A stretch of 47,441 nt of DNA, from assembly GCA_000981625.1 (NCBI GenBank), contig LAQA01000038.1, positions 3,754-51,194 on the forward strand, given 5' to 3'. The stretch's first letter is position 1; the number at the start of each line of letters is the position of its first letter. The position numbers and the translations under genes were made by a program. The notes below the pieces were generated by a model. The model was not told the DNA's origin, ran no database searches, and worked only from the letters and a program-made list of their open reading frames with translations. The DNA is from Flavobacteriaceae bacterium ASP10-09a (GTDB taxonomy: Bacteria > Bacteroidota > Bacteroidia > Flavobacteriales > Flavobacteriaceae). Shown here one piece after another: positions 45,543-47,441 of this stretch.

Positions 45543-47165
45543 ATGCCTTATTTAGATAATTTTTCGGGTAATTGGACTGCAAAAGAAGCTAGACATTTAC
45601 TTAAAAGAACTTCTTTTGGAATTACAGAAATGTTAGTTTCAGAAGCCGTCTCACTTGGTTTATCTGGAACTATTGATCAACTTTTTGAACAAAGTCCTCT
45701 GCCAGAACCACCTTTAAAGTACAGATTAGACGGAACAGGAAATAATGAAATTATAGATCCAGATGCCAATTATGGAGAAACTTGGATTAACGGGCTTCCT
45801 ATACCAACAGCGGCTACTGATCAAGAAAAAAATAAAATTTTAAATTCTAGAACAAGATCTTTATATGCCTGGTCTTTTTTACAAATGCAAAATGCTGGAA
45901 TTTCAATCAGAGAAAAACTAACTTTATTTTGGCATAATCATTTTGTAGCTGAAAATATAAATCCTCATAGAGAGTTTTTTTATATAAACATCTTGAGAAC
46001 AAATGCACTTGGTAATTTTAAAGAACTAACAAAACAAATTACAACAGATCCAAATATGCTTCTTTATTTGAGTGGATCTCAAAACTCAAATACGGCTCCA
46101 AATGAAAATTATTCAAGAGAACTTTTAGAGCTTTTTTCTATTGGAAAAGGGGATGCTGTTGGCAATGGTGATTACACAAATTATACAGAAGAGGATGTTG
46201 TTGAGATGGCAAAAGCATTAACTGGTTGGAGAGTTAGAGGTCTTAACAATCCTAATACTCTAACTGCTTTTTTTTCTAATAACAAACATACTTCAGGAGA
46301 TAAAAATTTATCACACAGGTTTAACAATGCTATTATTTCTGAGAATGGAGAGAATGAATACAAAGATCTAATTGATAAAATTTTTGAGCAAGACGAGTGC
46401 TCAAAATTTATTACAAGACAATTGTATATATGGTTTGTAAATGCAGAAATATCATCAGAAATCGAAACCCATATTATTGAACCCTTAGCTGAAATTATTA
46501 GAGATCATAATTACGAAATTGAGCCTGCTTTAAAAATTCTATTGTCTTCAGAACATTTTTTTGAAAACACGTTTTGCATGATAAAAAGTCCTATAGATTT
46601 AATGCTCTCTGCTACTAAATCCTTATTACTTTCAGCACCAACAACCTCTATTTTAGAAGAATATGAATTCGCTGTAATTTTACATTTAGCCACTTCAGAT
46701 ATAGGTCAATCTATTTTTCACCATCCAGATGTTGCAGGGTGGAAAGCTTATTATCAAAAACCGCTCTATTATAAAACTTGGGTAAACAATTATTTACTAC
46801 CCAAAAGATTACAGTATTGTAAGGTTTTGGTAACTGGTGGTGTTTTATTGATTGATGAAAGAGAATATACTGTCCCCCCTTTAGTACCCGTTTTATTAAT
46901 TGTATCAAGTATAACAAATGCTGATAATCCAATTGTTTTAATCAGATCATTAGCAAATCAATTATTTAATTATGAAATTTCTCAGAATCAAATTGATAGC
47001 TTAAAAGATATTTTAATTCCTGGTTTACCGGACTTTGAATGGACGATAGAATATTCAGATTACTTAGGAGATCCTTCTGATACCGCTTTGCGAATTTCTA
47101 TTGAGAACAAGCTTAGAAATCTAATTGGAACTATGGTACAAATGTCTGAATTTCAAATAATGTAA
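45543..47165 (+). CDS. DUF1800 family protein
   Basis: The 540-residue protein is a typical DUF1800 member: WTAKEARHLLKRTSFG at the start, REKLTLFWHNHFVAENINPH, NYSRELLELFSIGKGD, YTEEDVVEMAKALTGWRVRG, FITRQLYIWFVN and HHPDVAGWKAYYQ. No signal peptide is apparent, as is often the case in this family. The function is unknown; it almost always travels with a DUF1501 protein, and both are suspected to work at the envelope. The partner starts 1 nt after this stop. Confidence 0.95.
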   Translation: MPYLDNFSGNWTAKEARHLLKRTSFGITEMLVSEAVSLGLSGTIDQLFEQSPLPEPPLKYRLDGTGNNEIIDPDANYGETWINGLPIPTAATDQEKNKILNSRTRSLYAWSFLQMQNAGISIREKLTLFWHNHFVAENINPHREFFYINILRTNALGNFKELTKQITTDPNMLLYLSGSQNSNTAPNENYSRELLELFSIGKGDAVGNGDYTNYTEEDVVEMAKALTGWRVRGLNNPNTLTAFFSNNKHTSGDKNLSHRFNNAIISENGENEYKDLIDKIFEQDECSKFITRQLYIWFVNAEISSEIETHIIEPLAEIIRDHNYEIEPALKILLSSEHFFENTFCMIKSPIDLMLSATKSLLLSAPTTSILEEYEFAVILHLATSDIGQSIFHHPDVAGWKAYYQKPLYYKTWVNNYLLPKRLQYCKVLVTGGVLLIDEREYTVPPLVPVLLIVSSITNADNPIVLIRSLANQLFNYEISQNQIDSLKDILIPGLPDFEWTIEYSDYLGDPSDTALRISIENKLRNLIGTMVQMSEFQIM

Positions 47166-47166
47166 A

Positions 47167-47441
47167 ATGAAAAAGAAACCGAAATTAAATAGAAGAGATT
47201 TTATTAAGTTAAGCTCATTGGCTTCTGCTTCTTTGCCAATTGCATTAAGTGGATTTCCAATATTTGCTAACGATAAGCCGAAAGAATACAACTTTACTGT
47301 AGGTAACGATAATGTTTTAGTATTAATACAATTACAAGGGGGTAATGATGGCCTAAATACTGTTTTTAACTTAAATCAATATGATAATTTACAAAGTGTA
47401 CGCTCTAATATTATTGTACCAGAAAATGAGTTATTAATAGC
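47167..47441 (+). CDS. DUF1501 family protein, 5' part with Tat signal
   Basis: The first 91 codons are seen; the rest lies beyond the window. It starts MKKKPKLNRRDFIKLSSLAS, with a twin-arginine motif (RRDFIK) and a hydrophobic stretch ending near IFANDKP, so export through the Tat system is expected. VLVLIQLQGGNDGLNTVF is the DUF1501 (sulfatase-like fold) opening strand and metal-binding area. It is adjacent to and almost overlaps DUF1800, the usual pair. Confidence 0.93.
   Translation, partial: MKKKPKLNRRDFIKLSSLASASLPIALSGFPIFANDKPKEYNFTVGNDNVLVLIQLQGGNDGLNTVFNLNQYDNLQSVRSNIIVPENELLI

Noticed and set aside
1..47441. tRNA, rRNA, CRISPR or prophage
   Set aside because: No cloverleaf, rRNA-like or regularly spaced repeat stretch was seen while reading, and no phage structural or integrase gene was recognised.

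Overview
The window is AT-rich chromosomal DNA from a member of the Bacteroidota, almost certainly Flavobacteriaceae. A marine genus such as Polaribacter or Tenacibaculum is only a guess. The evidence is type IX secretion (T9SS) C-terminal sorting domains, flavobacterial -7 boxes (TAnnTTTG) with little sign of Shine-Dalgarno sites, the MerR / M23 peptidase / alaS neighbourhood, a DUF1800-DUF1501 pair and BspA-type leucine-rich repeat surface proteins. I see no tRNA, rRNA, CRISPR array, insertion sequence or phage gene.

Layout. (1) 1-3958, minus strand: exported proteins (a partial HYR/Ig-like repeat protein, a small secreted protein, a DUF1566-type protein and a T9SS sorting-domain protein) around a LuxR-type response regulator whose receiver has lost its phospho-acceptor Asp. 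(2) 3959-4844: a long gene-poor gap. (3) 4845-9902: der GTPase, a GAF-domain protein, and a convergent HD-domain protein fused to a PycTM-like (Pycsar effector) membrane module. (4) 10365-13975: two tandem BspA-like LRR proteins with different anchoring signals; the first has a decayed T9SS sorting domain just after its stop codon. (5) 14319-21413: a tight, partly overlapping operon that looks like a synthase-dependent exopolysaccharide system: TPR/outer-membrane barrel, cellulose-synthase-like GT2, rfbF, rfbG, an NAD-dependent epimerase/reductase and a membrane-anchored GH26 hydrolase. (6) 21823-29386: a redox-repair cluster (msrB, msrA, glutaredoxin-like, SelO, aldo/keto reductase, divergent MsrA, alpha/beta hydrolase-OsmC fusion, zinc ribbon, XdhC, MobA-like). 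(7) 29397-34083: a very large lipoprotein joining a metallophosphoesterase, a probable kinase-fold domain and an Omp85-like barrel, then a DUF423 protein and an exported AhpD-like protein under a well-defined promoter/operator. (8) 34171-41150, minus strand: a small lipoprotein, then a six-gene acyl-CoA operon (two acyl-CoA dehydrogenases, two SDRs, an APH-type phosphotransferase, a DUF1330-like protein) resembling 4-hydroxyacyl-CoA degradation sets. (9) 41346-47441: MerR regulator and M23 peptidase on the minus strand, alaS on the plus strand, and a DUF1800-DUF1501 pair cut by the window end.

Best candidates for undescribed biology: the exopolysaccharide operon with its neighbouring LRR proteins (shared signal-peptide DNA links them), the phosphoesterase-kinase-like-Omp85 fusion, the HD-PycTM fusion, and the phosphotransferase/acyl-CoA dehydrogenase operon with a direct-repeat element at its promoter. 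All functional assignments rest on reading motifs by eye; no database search was run.
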